Shown here piece after piece: positions 1 through 12,984 of a DNA stretch of 64,000 nucleotides. The position numbers were made by a program, and so were the translations under genes. The notes below the pieces were generated by a model. The model was not told the DNA's origin. It ran no database searches and saw only the letters and a program-made list of their open reading frames with translations. How positions within the stretch are numbered: position 1 is the first letter of the stretch; each line of letters begins with the position of its first letter. Source of the stretch: Rhodosorus marinus (Eukaryota > Rhodophyta > Stylonematophyceae > Stylonematales > Stylonemataceae); assembly GCA_029953675.1 (NCBI GenBank), contig JAMWBK010000005.1:3119001-3183000 (forward strand), written 5' to 3'.

Positions 1-3000
1 CGAACTGATTATTTTTCAATTTTTAGCTTCTTCTTCTTGCAGGCAACCTGCAACTAGGAAAAAAAAACCACGCTTGTAAGCATTTTTATTCTTTTTTTCA
101 GCAATCTGCAAAATCGTACGTGGACGGGTACCCCCCCAATTGATTGCGATGTAACCGCCGTGGGACCTTTGTCCAGGGGGGTCTTCCTTTCGAACCCTTG
201 ACAAGCCAATACCATGCCTCTTCGCATCAGATTTCCTTCCATTCAATAAAAATACCTTCTACCAATAAAAAGAACTAGTGTGAGTTTTTCTATATCATTA
301 TTGGACAGATATGTATCCAGAAAAATCCAATTGCTGAATGGTGCTCCGAGTTTCACATGAATCTCAACTGTTTCGGTTACTCGCGGCGAACGGGATTTGA
401 TATAGAATCATATCATCTATTATTTAATTAAAGATTTTTAAACCTTCCACTGCAGATTCGGTATCTCAAGAAAATAAGCCAATAGTTATACAAGATCTGC
501 AAGGTCTTTGACGCGTGGCATTTTTGGATTGAATGAATATTTGAGCGGATACGAGATGGTATAATTAATTTTGGAAAACGATTGTTGGGTGGGCAGGATA
601 GGGTGCTGGGTATTGGATCTTTTGTCGAAAAGCAGTTTTGCCAAGCTCCGCAAAGACCGCTTTTCGTGGAAAGATCATTGTTTTGGAGGGAGTTCAGCGC
701 CCAATTCCGATCGGCCGGATCAGCGGGAACGGATGTGGATGGATGTACATGCCGTCAGGACCTTTCCCAAAGGACTTGAATGGCCGATTCCAGCCTTCAC
801 GTTGGCTGGTTGTTATCTGTTCTACAGGCCACCATCCCCGCGCAGGCTGATCGACCGACATACAACTGGAACCGGCCTATGTTTATTGACAACCCCATAG
901 GGAGCATTAGATGAAAATCGGCGGACCACCAGTAGCAATTTATTCTGGCCCTGCGAAGAAGCTCCAGACCAGCGCGAGCTTACCTTTCCCCATTCTAGTT
1001 CTTAGAGGACTCGTGCGACTAGCTGCTTCGGTTGTATCAACAAAAGTGCTGACCAGGATTTTTCTCGGGATGAGCTGGCTGTGAGTTGGGCGCGGATTTT
1101 CGCCTTGAAAATTATTTTCTTTTGTGCGTGCCCCAGCCCTTTAGCTACGACGAAAACTAGTGTACGTTCTGCGGGGCTCCCGGCGTGGTCGGCGTAAAGG
1201 CCCGACAGGATCTGGGCTATTGCTTCGAGTACGTTATACAACTGCGTTGCTGCAACTGGGTTGATTATTCTACCCTCTGCTCTTCGATAATATGGGTTGT
1301 AACAACGCAGTTGGTGCATCCTGGACAATCACCATGTATTGCCTAAAGTCGGCACCGTGGAAACTGTTCAGGATACATGCGTTTACGATCAGTGGAAAAA
1401 TTACCAAGATGAGCCTTGATGCTGGACGTGCGGTAGATGAGCAAGGTTAGACAGATAGTATCCGGGAGCAAGAGCAGAACCTCTCACAATTAGCTTCTCA
1501 ACTGAAGGCAGTACATTCAGAGACAAAAGGTGTGAATGTGCCACTGCCAGGTTGCAAGAATGGGGAGAAATCGTGGAGCTCTCTCGGATCGAAAGCATAT
1601 CTTTTGATGGTCTGTTCATATGGTTGTTCCGAGTTTACCAAGGAATCCTCGGGGGCATTGCGAACCAGTTAAAGACCTGATCAAGCGAGAGCCGTCCAAG
1701 AGTTGGGCTTGGTTGGTCAGCGTGGCGCTCGGAAGGAACTCTGCGAGTCATTCAGCCCCAGTACAAGTTGAAGCTATTCGAAAGACGCCCCGAAAGACAA
1801 TTCGGAACTGCTCCAAACCAATACAATACACAGAAGGTATCCGTCTCGTATGCACAAAACACCGCGCACGGTCCTTTGCCATGAGCAACGTCCGCAAAAG
1901 GTTCTTCACATGGTCTTCTGTTCGAGCCCAGCATAGAAAATACTGTGAAAACAGTTTGCCGTGCTTGCACAGGTGTGGACCTGAGCGGTGGTGCTCCATT
2001 GGTCGTAACATCCGCGTACTTGGAATCTCACAGCCCCGAGGGTAAATTCGCAAACCAGCGTCGACCCTCGCGGCAAAAATAGACCCCCTACATAGGCCAG
2101 TCATCGCGGAGAGTCTGATCGCGAGTGTGCTTGCTGAAATCCCAATTCAATATCGACTTAGGACCGGTTTGTGTCACATGCTCCGCAAGTATTGGTGAAG
2201 ACTCGTGTGGCTCCACATTTCCATAATCACGTAGCAGGGGGACGCATGAGTAGACTCTATTTTTTGCCACGAGAGTCGCCGCTGCTTCATCATCACTGTC
2301 TGGGCTTCACTATCAGGAAGAAGAAGTGTTTTTATTGAAATTCGTAGTAGCTATGTTTTCCCATCCCCACTCGTTTCGATTGAAATTCCTGAACGCCAGA
2401 ACCACATACGAAATCTTTCAACATGAAGTGCTAACCCCGTCCAATATGGGACCACGTCAGGTAACGTGGTGCGAGTGGTTTTGTTCCGCTCAACGGCGGA
2501 AAGCGATCTATTGCCTCTTCGCATGTAGGGTGCTACTTTCTCCTTCCTCGCTCATGTTATATTCCTTCGCTACACTCTTCGTGTTCATACTGGAGCACGC
2601 TCCACTGGCATATACTGGGATGGGACATAGCCGTCTCCAGCGGTGCTGAATTTATGAACGTACTCTTTTGAACAGGGTAGGAAACAACAGCTCTTCTTGC
2701 AAACGCTGTTGTTGAAGTCCAGGGCTGGTGAACACACGCTCGACTTACGCAGACTAATTTGTACAAGGGTTATCAATACAAGCGAAGAAGGGAGTAGCTC
2801 CTGACCAAGACTGGTACGCTTGGTCCCTGCTGACCAAGTACTGCGGACAAACAACGAACGTAGGAGGACGAAAAGGGACGAGCTAGATCTTTTCTGGTAT
2901 TCTTAAATGTCGAGGGGTTTGATTCGAGTCAAAAGGACAATTGAAGAATTAAGCATCAAACAAGAAATTCAGAGTCTTGACCTCGACCAGTGGCTGGTCG

Positions 3001-5044
3001 TTATTTCTAAGGCACTCATAGAGTTGGATATCAACGGTCAATCTGGGAACCCGTTACGAAATTTCCGGCTGATATATATATGGACAGGTGTCCGTTCAAG
3101 ATATTATTGTTGACCCCTGGAATGGATCTTGGACTTTAGAGAAAAATCTGTTGGTTCAAAAAAAAGGAGGGGGGGTTTTAAGAGCAGTTTTTTCTTTGGG
3201 TGGCCCCAATTCATAAATTTCCAATACTAATTGGAAAGAGCGGTCCACGGAACTTAACTCTTCAACATAGATCGCACCCGTTGAGGAACGAAGCTTTTCG
3301 CAGCGAGAAGCGAGGACATCCGAGGGTAGGATCGAGGAACGAAGCTTTTCGCACCGAGAAGCCATCATATCCGAGGGTAGGATCGATGTACTGGTCGACT
3401 TAAAATCCTTTGTAAGTAATCCCAGAACAGTTCCCTCATCGCATGCAGATACTCTCACAATGAGACAAAGAACTGATTAGATGAAGAAACCAGGTGCCAT
3501 TTTTAGCCAATCAAACTATTCCACACTTAGGTTGTGACTGTTATTTGTTATGTAGAACTGTGTTTATTTTAAATATTTCACCATATTGACTCACATGATA
3601 CAATAGGGACTAAATATTAGCAAAACACGACTGTTTGACAGGATTGTAAGTTGTGTTGGGAAGGGATGGTTATCCCAAATTACTAGATTGTGGAAGAAAT
3701 ATGGAAGACTTAGAAAAAGCAACCAGGCGTCGTTTCTAAGCAAAAATGGGTAAGATTTCTATTCAAAATCTATATGTAGTCTACGCAGGATGTTTCGAGG
3801 CCGTCCTGGACGCCGAACGTGCACCGCTGAAGGGGACCCTCACGGGGCGCTCACGTTGCTCCCTTGGAAACGTTGCCTTGAGGGGTACTTTGGTGCTTTA
3901 GCTACTTGGGTGAGTAAAATATCACCGTTTTTCTGATCAACTGAGCCTTGAAATTTTAGAAGAAAATTATTTTGGTGCTGAAGATAGATAAGGATGGGTT
4001 CACCATTTCCCCATTTCACCTTTTCAAAATTTGTCTCGTCGGACGCGCTGTGTTCTTGATCATCTATCCTCACTTTTTCCAGCAGTATTCATATCATCAA
4101 ATAAAATTGAAAAATTATTCTCATTCGGATTTTTGCTGATCTGTTGTCGAGTGATTCTTCTCATGGGCTTTTGGCTGTGTTTAGTCCCGAGCGGAGACAC
4201 AACCAATATATAGAATTCGTCCATTATTTTTTGTACTGGAGCCAATTCAAGACCTCCAACTTTGACTGGCCTAGAACCCCCCTTTCCCCCCCCCAGGGTG
4301 CGAGTAGTTGAAACGGTGGGTGATGTATGATGGTCCAGTTATTTCGTTTGAAAACCCAGCTAGCTCATGGTTTTAGTCCATTTCTCACTTTGATGGGAAG
4401 ATTTGCCAGGGGTAAGAGATTCCCTTTTGGGATACGAAAAATTCAACGGACTTTAGGGGTGAAACTTTCCTGGAAAGCAGTCGTCAATCGGAAAAGCTGT
4501 ACTCTTTTTTCAAGAATATGTATCAGTAACTCGACGTGTATTTTATGCCTATGAGGGGTGCGTGGGCTTGGTGTCACTGGACCACACCGTTGAAAGGTCA
4601 CCCTTAGATAACACTCCAAAAACAATCTCTAAACAATAACTGGAGACCCCGTGCCAGCAAGAAAAACCGTTCCTTTTGGTGAGAGCGTAGATGATGTTCT
4701 TTTGTTTATTATATATTCTATGATTTGGAAGGTTTTCGTGTAAGTCGAGCAGACAGACTTTTGTCGGACGTTTTTATTTGTTTGGCATTTGGCAAGCTGA
4801 AAACTCCGTAATTGCTTCCGCAATTCGCGAAGAAAAATCATCGCAACTCACTAACTGGCGCAGGGCTCCAATCAAGCCCGCAAACGAGTATATTTGGCCA
4901 TAGGTTGTTAACCCATACAGCATATAGCAGCTCCTGCGGCATCATAAGAAGGGCATTGCATCAGAAGGGCGTTGCAAGATGAAGGTTGGATTACCTGCAT
5001 ATATGGAGGTGTAGGAGTGAGGGAAGGAAAGACTGAGGGGGTGT
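1..5044. other. Unassigned region
   Basis: I recognise no gene, RNA or transposon here. Open frames are short (at most about 140 codons) and show no domain motif, signal peptide or conserved composition. Two structures stand out: an 11-bp inverted repeat (CAACTGCGTTG, 1239-1249 with 1303-1313) and a 51-bp tandem duplication at 3283-3384. AT-rich stretches and scattered stops suggest old repeat-derived or intergenic DNA. Confidence 0.5.
3283..3384. repeat. 51-bp tandem duplication
   Basis: Two adjacent copies (3283-3333 and 3334-3384) both begin GAGGAACGAAGC and end GAGGGTAGGATC, with a few internal mismatches. The period is a multiple of three, so any reading frame stays open through it, but I see no convincing gene. 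Confidence 0.75.
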
Positions 5045-5084
5045 TTGGGTGGTGCTGGACGAGCACGCCGGGTGGAAGCTAAGG

Positions 5085-5360
5085 ATGGGAGTGCACTTCC
5101 AGACAAGGGCTCTTTGGGTCAGCGGGTTGGTTTTCGTGGTGCTTGGATGGACTTGTTATACGGCGAGTTTGCATTACAGGTGGATGTTCCTGCCGCCACT
5201 TGCGTTTGCCTTCCTTATTCTTGGGGTACCCCTGCTCTCCGTGGGTCTGAGTGGAATGAACCAGGAAGCTTTGTTTGAGGATGCCGTGGAGCAGCTGCGG
5301 GCGGAGTTTGTTGAGCAGCGGCGGAGCCCTTCAGTCGCGAGAAAACAGTTGAGCGTTTAA
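5085..5360 (+). CDS. Small two-helix membrane protein (hypothetical)
   Basis: This is a 91-codon frame starting at the first ATG of a longer open stretch. The protein has a short basic N-terminus, two hydrophobic segments (about residues 10-28 and 33-53) separated by a short turn containing HYRW, then a hydrophilic tail rich in Glu, Gln and Arg that could be helical. This predicts a small integral membrane hairpin protein with a soluble C-terminal helix. About 100 bp downstream lies TGTAATAAAAAGG, a possible polyadenylation signal. I do not recognise a family. It could be the last exon of a longer gene or a chance ORF. Confidence 0.4.
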   Translation: MGVHFQTRALWVSGLVFVVLGWTCYTASLHYRWMFLPPLAFAFLILGVPLLSVGLSGMNQEALFEDAVEQLRAEFVEQRRSPSVARKQLSV

Positions 5361-7091
5361 TTCCAAGTCCGCGACGAACAGCAGAGGTGCTGCGGCTGTA
5401 ACACTAGAGTGTCGTTTAATTATGTTTATGTATAGGTTCGCTCTCAATGATGCGCTAAATGTAATAAAAAGGTATTATTGTTTCTGAGAAGTGATGTTGC
5501 GCATGAGAAATGGGCCGAAGAGCATGTTTCAGGTCCTCATACTGTTTCGCTACGGAACCAGGGGCTACCGGGAACCATCAACCGTTCGTCGGTTGCTGCC
5601 TCCCTCACATCGTTAGACTGAGAGCCACGCTGCGCCGTGCAAATGCACACGAATCTGGTGAAGGTTGGGGTTCTATTATGGATCGGCAGGGTGACTGAGG
5701 GGGAGATAGGATGTTTGGCTATACAGCTAAGGCCTTCGTCAACAGAACCACAATGGCGCATCTGTGCTCGATCGGTCGCACAAACTCTCCTACTTGGAAT
5801 CGTGCCGTCGCCAATGACATGCTACCCAATCCATATGAATATTTGTTCACTCAAAATGATGTGGTACGCATTCTTGGAATTCCTTGGCCGATAACATGCG
5901 CGTGGCATTCCACGGCTAACTGCACAGCTCGAACGGGTAAAAACCAAGATAATTTTCACGAGAGGCACATGGATGGTGGAAGTGGCTCTATTTTGATTTT
6001 GGGGTAATGCTGGGAGAAGCATTGAGCTCCACTTGACGCACCAGAAAGCAGACGGGTTTTGAAAGATTTAGAACATCTGGTCCTTCGAATGGACCTCGGC
6101 TAAAACGAACCCAGCCGCTGGGCGGAGATAGTTCAGTCGGGAAGGTCTTACCACGAGAGCTTAATCGCAACGCCCCTATGAAGTTGGTAGCTTCTCGCGG
6201 TTGGAATCGTATGCATCATCGTGACCGCTTCCGATCAATGGCAGGAGCTGGATTTACGGTCTGCCCATGATCTCCACTCGATCGGACAAAGAAAGCTCAG
6301 TGGCAACGCGAGACCATCGGTGGGTGTAGCAAACTGGGTGGACCCCTTATTCTGGTCTTGCAGAATTGGCTGACACCAAGGTGCGCCAATTGCTGATAGT
6401 CTGTCTGTATCCTCGCGGGTTAAAACATTTCTATCAATGGTCGTACCATGGCTGGAGTTCTGCATATTTAGCACGGGAAACCAGTTTTGCGATTTGAACG
6501 GCCTCGGCACGTGACTCCGCAAATGGAGGTTGACGGGCACAAGTCTACTGCGGCAATTGCAATCCTCAGGCCGATCACGTCATCATGGATTCGCGAGCAC
6601 GAGTAGTAACTTGCCCTCGACGGCGGTTTCGTCGTTGCCAAAACAAGCACTTCCGCAGGCGTTATCATGCGGAGACCACTCTCCTCATGGATATACAGCA
6701 GTCCATGGTAAATGCTGGAAACATTTTACACCAGTGTGAAACTGATGGGAAGAGAACGAGACATACCCCAAATTCTTCCGAATTGCAGTGATCGGGAGGG
6801 TTATTTCAGGGACATCTGCTCGAAGGAGAGGACCAACTCCCTAAACAGTTTGTATTTATCTAGCAAAGATCCGGTCGACCTTGAGTGCTTTTCCCGCGCA
6901 ATATACCCCGCACCACAAACAAACAAAGGTTCTGTCCTGACCTATTCTGATGCGACTCGAATCTTGACGTCCTTCCACAATAGCCATCGCTCGGTTTCAA
7001 TATTGACGCGAACGATGTAGTCACCAGGGAAGGGATAAGTTATGGTTATGGAGCTCTTACGTCGCGAAGTGCTTATGACGTCTGGGGTTAA
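5361..7091. other. Unassigned region
   Basis: No gene is supported. An AATAAA-type signal near 5461 may end the small membrane-protein transcript. Remaining frames are short and overlap on both strands. The region ends abruptly at 7092, where family D non-LTR sequence begins. Confidence 0.5.
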
Positions 7092-8108
7092 CAACCGCGA
7101 GAAACATCTCTTCGAAGCGCCCCGGGCGAGACTGCAGCTTGGAATAATGGTTCAATACAACAAACCCTCTCTCGAGAAGCACACCATTGCGCATTCCAAA
7201 AGCTGGTCACCAACCCACGAATCTCCCCTGAAAACCGAGCTCGAATACGGTCTGCCGCGGGATCCGGGTCGGGAGTCTGGCTACGTGAAATACCAACGCT
7301 GACACCGAAAAAATTGAGTGCGGTTGAGATGCAGGTAAACGTTCGACAACTGCTGGGTCTGCCAATTCCGGGATTGCGGACCACCGAGAAGTGCACTAGT
7401 TGCCGGAGTAAACACGGAAGGACTGGGGTACAACGGTTTCATCACTGCCCAACATCAACTGGACTGTGGCAACGTAGGCATGACGAAATCTGCAGAGAGC
7501 TGGCACGGTGGCTAAGGCGATGGAACTTCATGGACGTAGAGCAAGAACCTGAGGGGTACTTCGAGAACTACGGACTGCGACCTGATATCGTTGCTAGGCA
7601 TCCGAGGACCAAACAAAGGTATGCGCTGGATGTGACGGTGGTGTCACCATTACAGGGAAAATATTTGCGGCGGAGCCAAGATGATAGCGGATACGCGGCG
7701 AGAGCTGCGGAGAAGTGGAAAATCGCTCACTACAAAGAAGCGATGGTGATCGAGAAACCGGATGATAAGTTCATCCCGATAGCAATAGAGACGTTTGGGC
7801 GTACGGGGCAAATGGCACAGGAGTTCCTCCGGGACAGCTGCAAGCACTTACTGCACAGGAGTGAGGAGCTGAGAGACGTGAGATCCCAGATCAACCGGCA
7901 ACTATGGCGAGGTAACGCAGAGATAGCATTAGGCGCTTTGCGCGTGGACCAGCTGGAGAATCCGCTGGTACCTGTTTTTTCTTTTGAACGTAGCATGAGA
8001 CCCCGGTAGCGGGGTTCCAGTAAGTTTTTCCCTAGATAGGATTAGACGTAGTGTTGCGCTGCAGTAGGCAGCTGCCCAGTAAAGCTTACGGTTACGTTAG
8101 TCTGGGGT
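7092..8108 (+). pseudogene. 5'-truncated family D non-LTR retrotransposon (ORF2 C-terminus and 3' UTR)
   Basis: From 7092 the DNA matches the end of the long ORF2 at 59224-61690 (its 61446-61689 part), then continues past the point where that copy breaks off. The frame runs open to a stop at 8007-8009. It encodes the PKKLSAVEMQ linker, a CCHC finger (KCTSC, then HHCP), a following RRH motif, and an endonuclease segment with RPDIV followed by LDVTVVSP. The spaced Asp residues match the PD-(D/E)XK-like RLE fold of R2/NeSL-type elements, whose RLE nicks the target for target-primed reverse transcription. The 3' UTR (8010-8090) ends in the 17-bp motif at 8091-8107. The RT is missing, so this is a typical 5'-truncated insertion. 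Confidence 0.85.
8091..8107 (+). repeat. 17-bp family D terminal/target motif
   Basis: GTTACGTTAGTCTGGGG directly follows a 3' UTR containing CAGTAAAGCTTACG. The same 17 bases recur in the 57-63 kb cluster at element boundaries. Confidence 0.85.
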
Positions 8109-8814
8109 TGGTCCATATACCTCGGAAATTCGCTGCGTCAACACGTACTGGTATAAAAGTTTCCCAGCAGTAACTAACACGTTCGCCTTGTATGCTGGAC
8201 CCTGTAGCCTCAACTGTGACCCGGGAGCCTGGGGTCGTGCTCAACTTGTTCTCCATTACGGCTAGTTCTAGTCGTAGAGGATTTGGGGCTCGCTCTTTTG
8301 GGTGATTTGGTGGAATATTATCCTTGTTCCATTCTCTCCAGTCCTTGAGCATCCTTGCTGTCTTAATCGGATAAACGTCTGTGCGACATTCGTCTTCTCC
8401 CCAACATCGGTCTGCAAGTCGGATAAATGCTTTATTTGACGAATTGACCAGTGGTTAGACCGTCCAGACTTCAGTCCAGATTCATCAATTTGTTCTTTGA
8501 TTTTGTTTTTGGAGGAATCGGGGTAGAGTCTAGCGGGTTGTCCCCATCTCTCGTGACTGCGAGTTTCCAACGGCCCCAACATGTTTTTAATTCTTGCCCT
8601 ATGGGTGTGTTGTTTTTGTTTATAAAATAGACTATTTTGACGTGCACTCGTATTATGGAGAGAACTCATCCATATAATGAATTATTCAACTAAACTTCAC
8701 GATACCATATACCTAGACCTACCTAATTCTGAAAAGCTTGGAGGAGAAATCTGAGGAGAAAAGGTAGGGGGACAAGTTTTGAGGAGAAATTCACCGAAGA
8801 TACACTTCCCCTAT
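8109..8814. other. Unassigned region
   Basis: A minus-strand frame at 8268-8669 (133 codons, Arg/Lys/Gln-rich) is the longest here but matches no family I know. The sequence around 8740-8790 repeats GAGGAGAAA three times. Probably remnants of an unidentified repeat. Confidence 0.35.
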
Positions 8815-8847
8815 AGGTAGTTAGTCTCTGAATAAACGGATGATGAT
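8815..8847 (+). repeat. Family C non-LTR 3' tail (tail only)
   Basis: The last about 33 bp of the family C 3' end (GGTAGTTAG, CTCTGAATAAACGG, then GATGATGAT) lie directly before the Copia-1 LTR. No coding part is present, so this is an extreme 5' truncation. Copia-1 inserted at or just after it. Confidence 0.7.
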
Positions 8848-9114
8848 TGTTGGAATTTTCAAGGATTCGTGACCTTGACCTCAGTTTCATCCTCCAAACT
8901 TCGGTACCTTCTTTATTGTTCCACTGACTAATGGGCCGATATATTCCATTTAAGTACTCTAGTATACTGTGAAGATGATCGATATCTTGTACTGTTCAAA
9001 CTGTTTCCTCCATTTGAAACCGTAACGGTATGATTCCGCATCCACCCATCGTATGCCATGTGCGTATCGGTCTTACCGTATGTATCACGATGTGTGAATG
9101 CCCTTCTACGAACA
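8848..9114 (-). repeat. Copia-1 3' LTR
   Basis: On the plus strand it begins TGTTGGAATTTTC and ends CGAACA. Its first about 123 bp match 12985-13107 with few differences, which implies a fairly recent insertion. Confidence 0.85.
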
Positions 9115-9127
9115 CTCCCCCTCGCTC

Positions 9128-12100
9128 TCATGTACCACAGTAGAGAGTCGATCTACAATACCCAGCCCGGACCTCAATATCTCCGTCCTCTCCTTCATCA
9201 GAGGCTTGGTGAGCAACCATCTCGTCGGTGCTGAGGTACTTCAGCTGTACCTCTTCGGACGCACACCTCTCGCGTGCGTACTGAAGTTTGACAGATACGT
9301 GGCGCGACATCCTGCTATCCCCGGATGTCGCCCACCGCAGAGACGACGTGTTGTCCGTGTATGCAACTAAGGGCATACTAACGTCCTTGCCAGTCTCGAC
9401 GATGAACTCCTGTACCCACCTCTGGGTCGTCATCATGTCCCCCAGCGCCTGGTACTCCGCTTCCGCCGTCGATTGGGCCACCGACCGTTGCTTCCATGAT
9501 CGGTAAGCCACTGGCGCTCCATCGACTGTCACCAACAAACCTGAAGTACTCCTACTGTCTTCGTGACTGGCCCATCTCGCATCAGAGTATCCGGTTACTT
9601 GATATCTGATTTGCCTCTGCTCACCATCGTCTGAGGAGTTACCAATAGCTGGATCCGTTTTTGATTTACCACCCAATTTCATTACTTTTCCCTGCGTTCC
9701 CGCCAAATATCGCAGGGGCTGCCGCGCCTTTTCGAAATCTCCGAGTCGATAATCTGCCGTTTTTTGCGCGATCAAGCCGACTGCATAACTTATATCAGGT
9801 CGCGTTCTAGTGCTTAAGTAGAGGAGAGATCCAGTTAGCTCCTGAAACGGTGATGAGGTCATTTCCATCGAAGTCTCTTTCGTAGAGGGTGCGATGGAAA
9901 TTGGTGTGGGTAACGGGGGACATCCCTTCAAACCGTACGCGAGGGTAAGTGTGCGAATATAATCTGCCTGCGAGAGGTAGATTTCTGTTTTCCTCCGGTC
10001 TCGCACTATTCTCACACCGAGGAAATCTCGTGCCGCTCCTAGATGTTTGATGTCGTAAAGGTTTGACAACACGTTCTTCGTTATCTCAACGCCAACCCGG
10101 CTCCCAACGATAAGCATATCATCTACGTAGACCGCGATGATGCACTTCTCCTTCCGGTACACGCAGCTTTCTGTTCTCAGCTGCTGAAAACCTTGCGCAA
10201 GGAAATCGTTGCTTAGTTTCCGGTGCCACTCTCTTCCCGCTTGTTTTAGGCCGTACAAGCTCTTCCGTAGGCGCGAGACGTGCTCCGCCTTTCCCGGTTC
10301 CTCCATGCCGCGGGGCTGCATCATGTAGATCTCTTCCTGCAGGCTCGCATTCAGGTACGCAGTCTTCACATCAGCTTGCTCCACTTCGAGAGCTTCCATC
10401 GCTGCTATGGTCAGGAGTACTCGAACGTTGGCGAACTCCACCTTTGGCGCGAAGACCTCCTCGTAGTCAATGCCATGTCTCTGGGCAAATCCTTGAGCTA
10501 CGAGTCGCGCGTTGAACCGTTGAACTGATCCATCTGCATTTTTCTTGACTTTTTAGGATAAGTCGTGACCCAAGAACCTGGCTCCGAGGGACAAGTTCCC
10601 ATGTCCGGTTCGCCGGTAACGATCCGAGCTCTTCGGCAGCAGCTCGTCTCCAGTCTTCAGCGTAAGCGCCGTTGATCGCTTCATTCCAGGACTCCGGGCT
10701 CGGTACGTCGTACAAGTAGTCCCCCTTCTGCAGGAGGTTCACTGAAACCTCCCTTCCTCGGGGTCTTGAAGTCATTCGTTTTTGCAGATTAATTTCTTTC
10801 GCCGGGAAGACGTCTTCAGAAACGCGCCTGATCGCGATTATAGGACCTGTCAGTTGTCGGATCCCAGATCCTCGCCACTTGTGAGTCCGCTACGAACATG
10901 AGGATTCCTGTACTGGACCTGCTATCCAGTTTACCCTGTTTCCCCGGTTCGTACCGCTTGTATGTGATCTCACACCCAAACGGATATGCGTTTCCCAGAT
11001 CCATCTTGCTGCCCCTAACCGTCTCCTCTGGACATTTCCCTTTCAGGAACTTCTGTGGGGTTCGGTTGATGTTGGCGACGACTACCTTTAGTGCTTCCGG
11101 CCACATGTCGTCTGTCACTCCGCTGTCGAACATGGTGGCACGCAGAATTTCTGAGACTTTTCTCACCATTCGCTCCGCTATCCCGTTGCTGGAGGGAGTA
11201 TACGGGGCGCTCGGGTCCCGCGTGATACCCAGGTCACGTAGTAGGGGTTTCATGCTACTATGCTCAAGTGCGTTGTCACTTTTGAGTCTTTTTACATTTG
11301 CCCCATGTTGCGCTTTCATTACCATGACATGCTCCCTAAAGGCTTCATCAATGAGACTTCTGTGTTCAAGGGCATGCGCTCCCAGCATCCCTGTTGCCTC
11401 ATCCACGAAGACTCCTATATCTTTCTCTCCATGTCTTCCTGCACGGAACGGTCCGGCGATGTCAGTATGTATGCACTCGCCGAACGTCTCTGCCTTCCTG
11501 AGAGGTCCACTTCCACCCATCGCGGTCATCTTTGCTTTCTCGCAGCTGGAGCATTCGAACTTGTCAGGTACTTTGTCGCCCATGCGGATAACACCGTCCT
11601 TTTCTAGTTGTTTCACAGCTCCAGCACCCGGATGTACGAGCCTCCTGTGCCATCCCATGGCATCCGTATCTTCGTTGCTACGTACTACTGCTACCGCTGC
11701 TGTTTGTGTTCTGCTATTGCCGCTAATCTCCAAGTCAGTATAAAGGAGACCAGACTTTGCAATAGCTTTAATCACTTCCCTCCCATCCTTTTCTACGACT
11801 AATGTCTTTCCCTCTAAAGATCTAATGGAGAAACCGTTTTCCATCAATCTACTTAGACTGACTACATTCAATGAGCCGCCTGGAAGGTAGATAGTGTCCT
11901 TCAGCGACAATATATCTCCTTTTCGCGTCCTTAGCTCGACCGTACCCATCTTGCCGAGGGTCTTCGTTGTCCCGTCCCCGAATATGATGTCAGTGTCAAC
12001 CGTCCTTGTGGGGCCCGAGAATGCACTCTCAGAGGTGCATATATGGTCCGTTGCTCCAGAGTCCAGCACGAACCTTGCTGGAGCTCTGACCGCCGTCATT

Positions 12101-12900
12101 CCTGCGTGGAATCTTCGCGTTTCCGGCCTGGTTTCCTCCTTGTCCTGCTCCTCAGGACAGTTGGCTACGGCGTGTCCGGGTTTCTTGCACCCATAACACA
12201 GAAATCCCCTGGGGATCTTCCTCTTCTTCTTCTTCTGCACCGTTGTGACGTGGTTCGTGCTGGAATCCGTTTTGGACTTGATTTGTTTGGACCCTCGAAG
12301 TCGGTCCAGCTCCTCAAAGTCGTTACAGAAACCTGTCCAGACTGGACTTTTGTCCTTCGCGGCGCAGAACAGGAACTCCGCGTACTCGTCGCCCCTCTCC
12401 TCCAAAATCTTCCGGATGACAAGACGTTTTTCTTCATCTGTGGGCGCCACGCCCGTTGTCTCCCTGATCTCTGCAAACTGGGTTTGTAGCCAGTTCACCA
12501 GAGAGCGTGGCGACTAGTTGGTGTGCATCTCGCGCCGATACACCTTGCCCCACACGCTGTCCGCCGTCTCGCGGGAGGAGGGCTCATATCTAGCCCGAAG
12601 CGCCGCCCATACCTGCTCTGGCGCTGCCTCTCTCGAAGAGGCAAACGCAGTGTCCAGCGCCGGCCCATCCAGCACTCTGGAGAACACCGCAGAGATATAC
12701 TGTCTCTCCGCTTCCGTCGCGTCTATCGGGTTGTCGATTACATCCCTAAGATCTTTGACGGTCAGGTAGCACTCTACCTGGTGTCTCCAATTCCGGAAGG
12801 ATCGGAACGAATCCTGATCCCCGGTGAACACTGACGGTAGCGCGAAATCCTTCAAGCGCGCGTCATGTTCTGCAACACTTCCCCTCGTCCTCGCCGCCAT
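9128..12900 (-). pseudogene. Copia-1 gag-pol polyprotein, interrupted
   Basis: Gag starts at an ATG at 12898-12900 and carries a Ty1-type gag domain. An in-frame TAG follows at about 12514, and the same frame then continues into a zinc knuckle (CYGCKKPGHAVANC), a protease with DSGATDH, and an integrase with the H-H-C-C finger and D-D-E core (HTDIAGPF, KSDNALEHS, NGIAERM). The frame shifts near 10835, before the segment carrying NRTWELVP, and again near 10550. It then runs open to 9128 through the RT (catalytic YVDD in AVYVDDMLIVG) and an RNase H with DNTSS. All enzymatic domains are present, but one stop and two frameshifts prevent a full polyprotein. Confidence 0.9.
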
Positions 12901-12984
12901 TCTGAGGCAACACCACGCACAATCCCTATTCCCGTAAAAAAGCACCAAGCAGCTCTTACAAAATCGCACCAAGCGATGAGACTA

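Noticed and set aside
571-900. Plus-strand frame of 109 codons
   Set aside because: Three overlapping frames are open here, composition is not protein-like and no homology is recognised.
1620-2104. Overlapping plus and minus frames of 118-141 codons
   Set aside because: Neither has a domain, start context or signal; both strands are open by chance.
6115-6190. tRNA-like A-box sequence (TAGTTCAGTCGGG)
   Set aside because: No matching B box, no acceptor pairing and no cloverleaf can be drawn, so it is not called a tRNA.
10898-11743. Long plus-strand frame (281 codons)
   Set aside because: It is the antisense shadow of Copia-1 integrase and protease, which carry clear catalytic motifs on the minus strand.
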